Positions 34,370 to 45,196 of a DNA stretch of 64,000 nt are shown piece by piece. The DNA comes from Sequoia sempervirens (taxonomy: Eukaryota > Streptophyta > Pinopsida > Cupressales > Cupressaceae), in NCBI GenBank assembly GCA_007258455.2, contig VDFB02139442.1, positions 1 to 64,000 on the forward strand, read 5' to 3'. Numbering within the stretch: the first letter of the stretch is position 1; each line of letters begins with the position of its first letter. Below the pieces are notes generated by a model, which was given only the letters and a program-made list of their open reading frames with translations, did no database searches and was not told where the DNA came from. Made by a program: the position numbers and the translations under genes.

Positions 34370-34437
34370 GTTTTGGATGACCGAGTAAAGGACACACGAT
34401 TGGTTTCGTTGCTTTAGAAATACCACAAATCTCACAA
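34370..34437 (+). pseudogene. DEAD-box RNA helicase exon (RH5/DBP3-like)
   Basis: Preceded by CATTTTCAG and followed by GTACTT. It reads VLDDRVKDTRLVSLL, stop (TAG), KYHKSHK. This matches the linker into the helicase C-terminal domain of plant RH5-type helicases (VLD-x-R-x-x-D-x-RL-x-x-LLEKYHKS-x-K), ending where those proteins go on to the RVLVF block. The Glu codon before KYHKS has become TAG (GAG to TAG). It is a single captured exon; no other helicase exon is recognised nearby. Confidence 0.5.
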
Positions 34438-34558
34438 GTACTTTCTTGGTTATGCAGTGTTGGACATTTGTGTGGCTAGCAAGGATTCAAAGAAATTAAG
34501 TTTCGGTTGATGTTATTGAAATATGTTGATGCTATTTGTATAACTTCCAAAGCATTGA

Positions 34559-34681
34559 AATTGAACATTAGCTACATTACTCTTAAGTCCTATTCTAGAA
34601 TTTATTTTTTATCCTGTGTTTATTAAGAAAGACTGGTCAAATTGAACATTAGCTACATTACTCTTATGTCCTATTCTAGAG
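34559..34681. repeat. Tandem duplication, period about 79 bp
   Basis: AAATTGAACATTAGCTACAT...GTCCTATTCTAGA occurs at about 34,559-34,602 and 34,638-34,681. Confidence 0.8.
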
Positions 34682-34869
34682 GCTAAGAAATGTTTGCAAG
34701 ATGTGAAAATGGCTTGCTCGCATCCTGCAAGAAGATAAAACATAAACCCTAACAACCAGTGTGGCAAAAGATATCAAGCAAGACCACATCGAAGAAACAT
34801 GGGCACATCAGTGGGAATCTTTATGTGGTCTCTCCGATATGGCGAAATACAAAAGAGCACATGATTGAA

Positions 34870-35105
34870 GATTATATCGGAGGGAGAAACGAATATCGGC
34901 GAGACAAAAATCTCAATTCCTCTGATACTCCAATAATACTTAGGCACATAATTCATCGGCGAGAGAAGTAAATTTCAGTGGGACAAAAAGCTCAATCCCT
35001 CCAATACTTTGATAAAACTTAGGCACATAATTCATCGATGGGAGAAGTAAATTTTGGCAGGACAAAAAGCTCAATCCCACCAATACTCTGATAATACAAA
35101 CAAAT
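34870..35105. repeat. Three tandem units of about 79 bp
   Basis: Units share AYCGGCGRGA, GGACAAAAAGCTCAATCC-YCCAATACT and ACTTAGGCACATAATTCAT. The minus-strand PPR frame runs into this repeat, so the last 50 or so codons of that open frame are repeat-encoded and not PPR. A related short patch is at about 4,920. Confidence 0.75.
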
Positions 35106-36290
35106 CTTACAATGTTAGGATATGTTTCAAAGTGCTTCATTAATTCAAATATTTTGAGAGCATCCTTGCAAAATCCATTTTGTGCATATCCTACAATTAT
35201 TGCATTCCATGAGATGACATCTCTTTGAGGAATTTCATCAAAGATTTCATGTGTCTTGTGTACATTTCCACATTTTTTATACATGTCTAACAAAGCATTT
35301 TCAACCATAATATCTGAAAAAAATCCCCCATCTATTATACTCTGATGGATGTTCATACCTTGCTCCAAAGCTCCCATTTTGGTATAGGCAGGGAGGATGC
35401 TGGCACAGGTCGTGGAATTTGGCTTTACACCTACTAATTGCATTTGCTTGAAAGTTTCTAAAGCCTTTTCAGCAAATCCATTTTGTGCATATCCCGCAAT
35501 CATCGTATTCCATGAGATGGCATCTCTTTCAGGCATTCTGTACTCAAATTAGCTTGCAATTGATTAGGTTTTTATAATTTTTAAAATTGATTTAGGGAGG
35601 AACACATAGGAAAATATGTACCCTAAAAAATCTCTATGCATCATGATTTTTTCAAATTTTTGAGTTAGTGTTGAGTTTCAATGTTGAGTTTGAGGTTGAG
35701 CCCAATGTCTATATTAAATTTGAGTTTGGTAACTATGATATAATAATTGGTGCCTCCCATGGATTTCATTCCATGAGATGACATTTCTTTGAGGCATTTT
35801 GTCAAACAATTTAGGTGTTTTGTGTTTCCACATCTTGCAAATATGTCTACTAGAGCATATCCAACTATAACATTTGACAAAAATTCCCTTACCATTATGC
35901 TTTGGTGTATGTTCATAGCCCATCCCAAAGCTCCCATTTTGGCACAGGTAGGGAGGATTTTGGCAAAAAAATTGGCTTTATATGTGCCAATTGCATTTGT
36001 TTGAAAGTTTCAAAAGCCTTTTCAACAAAATTTTTTCTACAAAACCTACAATCATTGCATTCCATGAGATGACATCTCTTTGAGGCATTCTTTCAAATAG
36101 TTCACACACCTTTCTTGTGCTTCCACATTTTGCATGCATATCTACCAAAGCATCTCCAACCATAATATCTGACAGAAATCCACCTTCTATTATGCTTTGA
36201 TGGATGTACATACCCTATCCAAAGCTCCCATTTTATTACAAGCAGGGAGTATGCTGGCAAAGGTTGTGGAATCTGGCTTTACACCTAAAC
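35105..36290 (-). pseudogene. PPR (PLS-type) protein fragment, broken
   Basis: PPR proteins bind organellar RNA in editing or splicing. Minus-strand reading gives three successive PLS triplets: each has QMQ...KP-x-STT-x-ASILPA, KMGAL, IHQSII-x-GGF-x-SDIMV, ALVDM-x-AKCG and MPQRDVISWNA-type blocks (about 36,290-36,035; 36,000-35,740; 35,536-35,105). The first two triplets are cut by frameshifts and stops; the last is open (35,536 down to the repeat). The near-identical wording between triplets suggests internal unit duplication. No N-terminal targeting part and no E/DYW end are seen. It is opposite in strand to the other captured genes. Confidence 0.75.
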
Positions 36291-36771
36291 TATTACACTA
36301 TGGTCTTGCAAGATATGTGTTTCAGCAATATTTGGTATGACAATTTGGGTCCCTCTGTTAGCAAAGCATATATTATATATGTATGTCTAGGTTTGTGTCT
36401 ATTAAGTTAAAGAAAATGCTTATAAAATGCTTGTTCAAAGGTTATGTATGTAATACACTTGTGCCTTTGACTTTAGCAAAAGGATTGCTTAGTTTATACT
36501 TGATTCATTTGTATTGTTTGATAGTTTTGCACTACATATAGTTTTGGTATACAAACATGTCTTTGGACTATCAAACAGTTGATTGACTGAGTTGTTAATT
36601 TACTTAGCTTATGCTTGGTTTTGATTGGTTGAGTTGTTGATTATGATTGTTGATGTTGCAGGTTTTGAATGTTAATTGATTTCAAAGACACCCAAATGGG
36701 AATGTTGAGGTAATGAGCTTGATTGCTAAGTTGATTAAGTTGTTCTCATGTCAATTGATGTTTTCATCTAG

Positions 36772-36991
36772 GTTTTGAAGCTTGAGGAATTTGGAGTAAA
36801 TGGATCAGATGCTAAAAATATATGCTATTTGTGAAATTTAAATGATGCAACCAAACTTGTTAATGTTATGGCCTCATGCACTAGTGTCGAGGCTGTTGTA
36901 ATTGGTGGTGGATACATAGGCATGGAATGTGTTGCAACATTAGTTACCAATAAAATACATGTAACAATAGTGTTTTCAGAGGAACACTTAA
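36772..36991 (+). pseudogene. Monodehydroascorbate reductase (MDHAR) exon
   Basis: MDHAR regenerates ascorbate with NAD(P)H. Acceptor TTTCATCTAG precedes VLKLEEFGVNGSDAKNICYL, a TGA, then NLNDATKLVNVM, the dinucleotide-binding motif VVIGGGYIGMECVATL and HVTIVFSEEHL, followed by donor GTAAGC. The block corresponds to the second Rossmann fold of plant MDHARs. The TGA after ICYL replaces the Arg usually seen (CGA to TGA). No other MDHAR exon was found in the flanks. Confidence 0.75.
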
Positions 36992-37140
36992 GTAAGCTTT
37001 CTTTCTTTCCTATCCATCTTGTATATACTTAGTTTCATCTTTCTCCATTTTATATACATGTGGTCTTTCCAGAGAAACACTAAAGCAAGCTTTCTTTCAT
37101 ATCAATATTGTATATACATAGTTCTATTTTTCTTCTTCAT
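36960..37140. repeat. Tandem duplication at the MDHAR exon end, about 95 bp
   Basis: Sequence from the exon end (TTTTCAGAGGAACACTTAAGTAAGC) through TTGTATATAC recurs with changes at about 37,065-37,140. Confidence 0.65.
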
Positions 37141-37141
37141 T

Positions 37142-39013
37142 TTTATTGTAAAATATCACATGTTGATGATTTTTGACAATCACAAAGTATTTATCATTAA
37201 TTATGATTCCCATTTTTAATGCATGTTGATTCACTATTCATCATTACATTCGGGTTTATAACATATTGCAATGATGGTGATAGAATAATGCTTACAATTG
37301 TTTTTTTTTTAATAAATAATGATGCAAGAGGTCAACATTAATCCAAGTGAACCAAGTTTTCTGCAACAACTAAAAGTAGTTGTTGTTATGTCAAACTATA
37401 ATAGATTGATCCAAAGTAGCCCATGTTGTTTGTATTTTGGATGATGGGTATTGTGCAGTGACAATAAAGCACTTGACTTGCTGGGTGAGATTTCACACAT
37501 TTTTCCAATTTGTTTTCTTTCTTTATATGTTTTTGGATGAGTTTCTTATGTATAAAATACTCTTCTTGAGCTTTAGTTGAATATTGAGAATTATGGAACA
37601 AATATGCTACCTAAAAATATTTGATATATCTATCAATATGTAAATGTATCTCAAATGTCCAAAACAATGAAATTCTTAGAATGTTCACAGAAAATTCATA
37701 ATAATCGCATAGTTTGCAAAGCTCAACGTAAGTCCTTTTCTGCATGTGGGGAGAAGTAATAAGTATGATCAAGAATAAATGGAATTAAAGATAAGGCATA
37801 GTAGGATTAAAATGAGATAAGGAAAGCATTAATAGACTAACCTAGATGCCTACATAGATAAACAACAACCATACTTTTCAGAACCCTTATACATAGAAAC
37901 ATTAATACAACAGATATGATATGATTGCACACCATATCTTATAGAATTAGGGAAACTGTGACATGCCCCATCTAGCTGTAGTAGTGAAAGGAGGAGCAGT
38001 CAACCAACTATCATAAGCACGATTGTATATCTCGTTTCTTGAGACATTAACAAACTCCACTGGTGGAACAACCAAACCAACTGTAGTATCCATCCCATTA
38101 AATCTGAACCCTTTTATGATTTTTGACCTTCTAATTGCCCTAACTAGTCTATTGTTTTCCATATAACCACTTTTTATCTCCATAGTCCCTTTATGTTGTG
38201 AAATACCATATGTTTCATGACCATATAGGTATTGATAGAAGTTTTCTAAAGTTTGAACATCCACCATTAACACTTTGGAATGTCTTGTCCATGGTCCATA
38301 TATCAAATCTTACAAAGATTTTCTAATGCAACCCTAGAATTTATTCTAAATTGAGTATATTTATTAGAGAAATAATCATAATTAATACAGTTACATGCAC
38401 TTTTGACATCTCTACCTAGGGTAGATCAATTTTACCTTATGCACTTAAAATTCATCTCAATCTCATTATTAATAACTTGGAAGTATAATAATGTGTCATT
38501 TCTTTTTCCTATACAACCAACAAAGGACATAATGAATATAACAGATATTCATTACCTGTGGCATGAGTTATTCCCAAATGGTATTGGTATTGAAAGTTTC
38601 AAATGTTTCTTATAATATCTCTAGTAGTCACCAAGCAATTCTCATCTAATAGTGGATCGTGAACCTTTGCAGTACTAGGAAATATAGGGGCAATTATATT
38701 TCTTTGGGCACCTGTAATACTGGTATGTATCATTTGGTTTTTACAGTTGATATTTTACCTAGTCACCCACAAATCATTCTAGTGTGCTACTTATGCTACT
38801 TACTATGTAGAATGCAGTGTTCTATAGAAAAAAATGGCTTAAGAACCCTTCTGTGAATTCTGCTAAAATTTATGAAATATGACAATTATTTTGTAAATCT
38901 TAATATGTCTGATACAAGTTGCTTTTTTACAAGTTGAAATGTCTTTTGTGATTATTCATATCACATTATGCAAAACCAAATACATATATATATATATATT
39001 GTTGCCTGTATAG
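37142..39013. other. Interval with one unrecognised minus-strand ORF
   Basis: Apart from the ORF at 37,947-38,306 nothing supportable is seen. A (TA)n tract lies at about 38,982-39,000, just before the callose-synthase exon. Confidence 0.35.
37947..38306 (-). CDS. Unrecognised 119-codon open frame
   Basis: It has protein-like composition: basic and aromatic, with blocks such as NNRLVRAIRRSKIIKG, TTVGLVVPPVEFVN and YDSWLTAPPF. There is no signal peptide, membrane segment or motif I can name. Both ends are plain in AT-rich DNA, and the first Met may not be a true start. It could be an exon of a captured gene or a retroelement/viral protein piece. I offer it only because its composition differs from the surrounding shadow frames. 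Confidence 0.3.
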   Translation of the reverse strand: MIYGPWTRHSKVLMVDVQTLENFYQYLYGHETYGISQHKGTMEIKSGYMENNRLVRAIRRSKIIKGFRFNGMDTTVGLVVPPVEFVNVSRNEIYNRAYDSWLTAPPFTTTARWGMSQFP

Positions 39014-39100
39014 ATTTATTTCATGGACATCCAGATATGGTATGCAATATTTTCCACCTTGTCTGGTGGTTTTAGTGGAGCCATGAGAAGGCTTGGAGAG
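39014..39100 (+). pseudogene. Callose synthase (glucan synthase-like) exon
   Basis: Callose synthases make beta-1,3-glucan at the plasma membrane. Acceptor CTGTATAG, then 29 codons reading [19 protein letters not shown] and [10 protein letters not shown], then donor GTATTT. This matches the conserved YFMD-x-QIWY-x-IFSTI-x-GG-x-x-GA-x-RRLGEIRTLGML block of plant GSL/CalS proteins, ending at a natural exon edge. The frame is open, but no neighbouring GSL exon is present, so it is an isolated captured exon. Confidence 0.7.
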
Positions 39101-39954
39101 GTATTTGAAGTTATGAATTCCATATTAAAGGTTGTGGAAATTGTATACACACGTGTCATCAAGACATTCTATGTGTCCCCATTTTTATTTTCCTTGAGAT
39201 TGTTCGTGATCCTCTTTTTACAGATGATTTTGGTGTTTTGGGTGTCTCACCTCTTTATTTGTAATCTTCCCACTATGTAGTCCCGCTTCTTTGGTGACTT
39301 ATGTCTAGCCATCTTTGGACTTGCTTTCACTTTTGTAGACTTTTCAAATGTGTGAAGGTCATCAAATAAATCCCTTATTTACCTCTAAATAATAAGTATT
39401 TTGACGTCTCCATCATTGTATATTATTTTTATGTTCCTTTTGTTTGGAATCAAATGAGTCCAGGATGCCATCTTAAAATTGTTTATCTTTTGGTCGCCCT
39501 ATCCCTCCCTGTTCGTTTTAAAAATATTTGTTTTATTAGATCATATTTGTTATTGGAAGATTCTTCAATGTTTATTCTCGTGAATTGGAATCAACATATC
39601 TAACCATTTTCTAAGACTATAGGTTTATTTTATTATAACTCTAGTATTGCATGAGAATAGTATACCTATATCTATATTGAATACCATCTATCCTCTAGTT
39701 GTTTCTAAAGAATGAATTTATATTGAAGTAATTAAACATCTAGTTCGTATCTTTATATTTCCTAACTCATGACTGGATGCTTGGATGCTTGGATTGGACA
39801 TTATAAATATATTATCTAAAAAATAAACAACCTTTAAGCAAACAATTGGAAAGCATGTCACCCTTAGACAAAACATGATCATGTTGATTACATCCATATT
39901 AGGTTTTTTGAGTACTGCTTTGATTAGTAACAGATGATGTATTTTGTGGTGCAG

Positions 39955-40277
39955 GCTCATTTCAGATTTAGTGGTGGTGATTGTCTCTGCAGTAGTTGGC
40001 GGAATTACCTTTGCTAGGTTTGGATAGTCGGTTAGTCTCTTATGCCTTTTACAAGATGTAAATCCTTATGGACTGAAAGGACATGACTCTATAGTTTGTT
40101 TTAGTGGTAGCTGAGTTTATTTTATAAGCAATTTATGAGTGTTCATCTAGTGATCTGCAACTAGTTTTCCTTGTTTTGACCAAGCTTTAAAAATCTTGGT
40201 AGGTTATTACAGGGTATTTACTTGCTAGGTCTATTATTGGACCAAGTGGTTTGAGCTTTGTAAGTGAAATGGTACAG
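39955..40277 (+). pseudogene. KEA4/5/6-type K+ efflux antiporter, two exons
   Basis: Exon 39,955-40,030 (after TGGTGCAG) reads LISDLVVVIVSAVVGG, ITFARFG, then a TAG, ending before GTTAGT. Exon 40,203-40,277 reads VITGYLLARSIIGPSGLSFV, SEMVQ, followed by GTAAGC. Together these are the first transmembrane part of the cation/H+ exchanger domain of plant KEA4-6 (LISDLVV...QPVITGYLLAGSIIGPGGLSF...EMVQ), directly consecutive in the protein. A stop replaces the Gln of the G-Q-P segment, and the usual LLAGS reads LLARS. A phrase at about 40,407-40,430 could be a worn third exon but is not convincing. Confidence 0.75.
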
Positions 40278-40929
40278 GTAAGCTGTAAATCTTATACTAC
40301 AACTTAATTATTCATATTAAAAAATTCACATTAATGACGTTGAAGAACCAATCACCTCCAGAGAATACACAATAAAAGATACTTGAGCTATCCTTTAATT
40401 TAGTTCAGGCCTTGGGCCTTGGATTTGAGCATGAAAAGGTTAACCAAAGAGGTTGTTGTTTCATATGTATACCTTTGACATTCATTTGAACTCATTATCA
40501 TTCATGACTGATTTTCTTCACAAACTCATTATGACTGTCTTCTTTTGAGTGACCCCAAAACTAGCAGCAAGAGTGCCATGTCTAGGAGTGCAACTTCATG
40601 ATCCTCATAAGGACTGTCCATTATCATCCTTTTGCTCATTTCTAGGTATTTATAACTTGACTCCTCGAGGCTTCACTTTATCTACAAAGCCTTCTATTGC
40701 CATGTTTCTTGAAATTTTCCCTTGCTCAACCTTTTGCACAGTCCTTCTTGATAGTGTTTCCCTTTAACTGTGCTTCATGCATTGTAAATGACTGCCCACT
40801 AATCTTTACTCGGTTTGACAACTTCAAAGTGGACTGCCTTTATAGTCTAAAAACTTCCCTCTTATGCCTTGACTATCTTTTATATATTAATATTATATTC
40901 CTTTCATTTTGATGACTGTCTTAATGTTA

Positions 40930-41300
40930 ATGTGATAGCGAAATTGTAGCCTTTTCTCATGAATTTTCTTGTAAATATCACAGTGAAATTGCTGCTCTAA
41001 AACTATGAGAATTGCTGCTCACGAAGACATCTTTATTGCACTTTTTTGGTCTAAAATTTCTGCACCTTTTTGATTAAAATTGCTGCTCCAAAATCTGTCC
41101 TTATTGCTACTCTTTTTTGGACATTAATTTTCTGCTCATATGACAACATATTGCTGCTCATTATGATCTATTTGTTGTTCATAAATGATTTGTATTGCTG
41201 CTCATATTGACAGTATATTGCTGCTTATATTTCACTGTCATTTCTGCTCATTGTTATCTATATTTTTTACTCATATTAACTATCATTTCTTGCTGCATCC
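40930..41300 (+). repeat. Array of ATTGCTGCTC words
   Basis: TTGCTGCTC or a close variant (ATTGCTGCTC, TTTCTGCTCAT, ATTGCTGCTTAT) occurs about a dozen times at 20-45 bp spacing, separated by TTTTGGTCTAAAA- and CATATTGACA-type phrases. Confidence 0.65.
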
Positions 41301-41919
41301 TTTTGTCATCTATTGCTATTGTCATCTCATGAGTTTTGGCATCACAAACAAGGCAAAGTTTTAACATCTTCATTAGTATATGAGCAACATAAAGCTTTGT
41401 GTTGCACTCCATAATGACCGGCAATAAAGAACAGTCACGTTCGTATTCTTTTGTAAGTTGTTGAACAACATAAAGGCAAGGTTTTGGAGCTGTATTTTCA
41501 TTTTAATAACTATATTTTCATTTTAATAAACATATTCTAAAACCCTCATTGAAATATTATTTTCAGGTTGTAGCTCGTCAAATTGGAGAGGCGAACATGC
41601 ACTCTTTACTTTCATCCGACCATGACCAGTGAGATTTCTAGATAGGAAGTTGCCATCCTTCTCATTCGAATCCTTCCAATCTTCTCTCAAGGGCTGTCTG
41701 GCTAGAATGGGAGTGAAAGACTGCTCTGAATCGGACAATATATGCACCGCAAATAATATAACTACATTTACTATATATTTTCATGTCTTTTCTCCCTTCA
41801 ATGTTTGTAGCATTTGTATCATATCTTGTATTTGTCTTCCATGGCAACCAAGAGTGCATTGAAGGATGTATTTCTTGGATCTTTGTTTATGTAGCTGTAT
41901 GCTATTGGTAATTCCTTTG

Positions 41920-42110
41920 GTTATGTAGTTGTTTGTTGTTTGTATATTATTTTTTTTTCATGCAATACAAGAAAACATTTGAATATCTATGATATTTGAG
42001 CTTTATATGCATAAAGTTGTTTGTTGATTGTATATATATTTTTTTCATATTAATCCAATACAAAAAAATAATTTGAATATCTATGATATTTGAAGTTTAT
42101 ATACATAAAT
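41920..42110. repeat. Tandem duplication, about 85-90 bp x2
   Basis: GTTGTTTGTTGWTTGTATATWWTTTTTTTTCAT..CAATACAA...ATTTGAATATCTATGATATTTGA occurs twice in direct order. Confidence 0.75.
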
Positions 42111-42127
42111 TTGTGATTTATAACTTG

Positions 42128-42698
42128 AATCATTGATTCACTCAAATAAATGACTAAATCATCACTAAATAAATGACTACTATGACTAAAATAAATGAAT
42201 ACAATGACCAAATATATGACTACAATGACTACATATATGACTATAATGACTAAATATAAGACTACCATGACTAAAATAATGACTAAATATATGAATAAAG
42301 TATGACTAAATTAATGACTAAATATATGACTAAATTAATGACTAAATGTATGACTCAAGTAATGAATAAATATGACTAAATAAATGACTAGTTAACAACA
42401 ATCAATGACTAAATAAATCACTACCATGACTAAATAAATGACCAGTTAACAACAATCAATGACTAAATTAACCACTAAATCAATGACTAAATTAATGACT
42501 AAATCAATGACCAAATTAATGACTAAATCAATGACCAAATCAATGACTAGATAAATGACTAAAATAGTTTAGTCATAAATTTGGTCATGTTATAAATGAT
42601 CAGCAATAAACTATTAATGGTCATGTGACCAAAATTAGTCATTTATATGCAATTTTTAGTAGTTTATTTAGTCATATATTGATGTTTTTGTACTAGTG
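42128..42698 (-). repeat. CACTA right subterminal array and terminus
   Basis: About thirty ATGACTAAAT-type words (with ATGACCAAAT and ATGACTACAA variants) from about 42,140 to 42,560, then GTTTAGTCAT and the dyad GGTCA-TG-TGACC (42,619-42,630), and the terminus TACTAGTG at 42,698 followed by TTA. The inside-out orientation (TGACTA words toward the interior, CACTAGTAC at the tip on the minus strand) mirrors the left end. Confidence 0.65.
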
Positions 42699-42701
42699 TT
42701 A

Positions 42702-43306
42702 TAGGGTACACCCGCCCAAGTCTAGTAGAACCTGAAGTGCAAGGATTTCTAACCACATTGGTTAATTTCGTTCATTGGCCAAAACATTGTTAACCTAACC
42801 ATAGATCCTAGCATCCTCTTAGGGTTTGCAATTTGCAATTTTGTGAGCCAATAAGGTTGTTAGTAGGTTTTCTAGTATTTTAGATTGTACCTTGCACTTT
42901 CTTTCCATACGAATGCCAGTGCACCACTGAGATGCCAACGTGTCGCATTAGAGTTTGTGTCCCACACTGTGGTCCTTTGACAGTAAGTTGTCTAAGTTGC
43001 AATCCGGATTCCAAAAACTTTTTCTCATCTAGCTCCTAAACATTTAGGCTTGTATAAAGATAACAACAACCAGGCTATTCTTCCTTGTCAGCCTCTAAAC
43101 TTTGAACTCTCCTAAAACATTATGCTAGCTTGAAGTAGATCAAGGTAGCCTATTGTTCTAGACTCTCCATGACCTTGAGTCCTAAGCAATCAATCCCCCT
43201 CTACATTTTGGTGAACCTGATGTGAACTATTTTGGTTCTATTTCGTAGCGTTGAAGGAATCTTCTCTCCTATTCTAGGTGTGTTGTAGGTGTGTGTGTTA
43301 CAGAGT
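42702..43306. other. Interval between CACTA end and the long-LTR element
   Basis: No gene recognised. TGGTGAACCTGATGTGAAC at 43,209-43,227 resembles the PBS-like starts (TGGTGA-CC-GA-GTGAAC) of some Gypsy elements, so this could be the end of a 5' LTR and the leader of the retroelement that continues at 58,028; this is speculative. Confidence 0.3.
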
Positions 43307-45196
43307 GCATATGTAATGCCCCGCCGTGTGAACCCCAAAGGACAACAAACACCGTACAATTTTTATTTTTATTTTTTGAAAGTGAAACATTGCGGAACAT
43401 TGCATATGATGAATGTGTGCTCACATTACACGAAAAGAAATTATGCATTTACTAAATCATTCACATCCTCTAGGGTACACGAAACGGTCATTACAAATCA
43501 TAAACTTTTATCAAAAGGAAGAGACTAAACAACCAAGAACACATAGTGATGACACACTACGATTAATGATCACAAGCGTGGAAAACGATACATCATTTCA
43601 TTGCAATTCAATTCACAGTTCCATAATACAACTACAGAGCATATTTCCACAGATACAACATATCAAAGATACATTAGTTCATCACCTAATTTTTTTTTTT
43701 CCTAATATCAATGGGAGAAGTACATTGAGTACAAGAATGAGATATTAATGAAAAATAAGGTACAAAGTGACCAATCTCATGCCCACATTTTACACACTAA
43801 ACAACCAGGCAAGACTGTAGCATCTTTGCTAATTTTGCAATAATTTTTATTTTATTTTAATTTTTGTGTTTACTTATAAGACAACAACAACACAATTCAC
43901 TACTTATAGCTATATTCAATGATCACACAAGTTACAAGAAAGATAGAAGTGATTTACTAACTTTGGCAATAGAGTCTACTTACTTAGGTCAGCTTAACAT
44001 ACCTCTTACATTCTATTTTATCAACAAGTCCTTGCTCCCAATGCCTATACCTACAAGGTCTACATGACTTGGCACACACATAAGATCAAAGATAGTTAGC
44101 ACATGATTACTAAGACAAGCTATATAAATCAATGGTAGTTTTTACGTTATCGAGAATAAACAACAAGTCTCAAACAAGACTCAGAAGAACAGTCCTAGGG
44201 GCCCGACCTAATGCCTCGGGGGCTCATCACTTGATGGCCTTGCCTACGTATATAATTCACAGAGGCACCATAGTTCGACAACTTGAGTTGCTCCAACTCA
44301 CCCACATGGGATATAACCATTAGTTTCCAATGAACGACTCGACTTTCTTCATACACATAACACTATAACACTGACATAAAACAACATGCAATGAGTACAA
44401 CATTGCTTGATTAGGAGACTCTTTCGAACAGTTTTGAAACAAGACTCACAACAACAAGGGTGTACCAATGCATAAAAGCCACCAAACAAATACACGTGTG
44501 AGGCATGAACCATCTCGCTCATAATCATAACCAAAGGCAAGGAAAATCATGGAACATGGTACACCCACGAACTCAAAATAGAAATACGATCAATGGAACA
44601 CAAAGGTCTGATCATGGGAAGATTCCACACGAAATAGGTTTCCCATCGCCTTTGGAAGCCTAACAATCTACCACCCATATCTTATCAAAGGGGAGTGGCT
44701 TAAGCATTTACGAGTTCCCAACTTATCCAAAACATGTCTATACATAAAGATTACCTCAAAAGCGAAATAAAGCAAGAGGAAAGTATGATCAACATGGAAC
44801 CACTAGTATGCATAAGAAATCAATTCCAACGAGCACTCAAAGTATAACCAAAATAAATATCCAAACATGTTCAAAAGGACTATACATACCCACTTATTTG
44901 AACGTGAACATAATCCAAACTTATTAAAGATAATGTAATAAATAATTAAATAATCCACTATGATTAAAAGCATTTCCTTTATAATATATTTTAAACAGAT
45001 AAGCACTTGGGAAAACCTATAGTATTCAAAACATCAGTTTTCTTTTGATTTAAAATTCATAGCCTGTACTTTTGTTTACTTCAAATTGATTAAAACTTAA
45101 CCTATATATCTGTTATTTTAAACTAATAAATTTAATTCAAATGTAACCTGATTTTTACTGCAAATTAAATTTAATTAAAAGTATGACATTTACCTT

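Larger units (their letters stand above)
40278..42127. other. Interval without recognised gene, several repeats
   Basis: Contains the ATTGCTGCTC array (40,930-41,300) and a tandem duplication (41,920-42,110). Overlapping open frames at 41,523-41,862 on both strands have no known motif. Confidence 0.35.
6369..42698. mobile_element. Candidate giant CACTA (En/Spm) element carrying gene fragments
   Basis: Left end CACTAATAG at 6,369; right end ...GTACTAGTG at 42,698, i.e. CACTAGTAC on the other strand. Both ends are flanked by TTA (6,366-6,368 and 42,699-42,701), the 3-bp target duplication typical of CACTA elements. Just inside each end are arrays of TGACTAAAT-type words and inverted GTCA/TGAC dyads, as expected of TNPA-like subterminal binding regions. 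A second CACTAGTAG start lies at 6,426, so the left end may be duplicated. I see no TnpD/TnpA transposase, so it would be non-autonomous. The interior holds exons of many unrelated genes plus nested LTR and hAT insertions. Without the nested LTR elements it would be about 24 kb. The 3-bp match could be chance in AT-rich DNA, and the two ends could belong to different elements. Confidence 0.5.

Noticed and set aside
41566..41640. Possible third KEA exon after an acceptor-like TTTTCAG
   Set aside because: Translation does not resemble the KEA segment expected after EMVQ.
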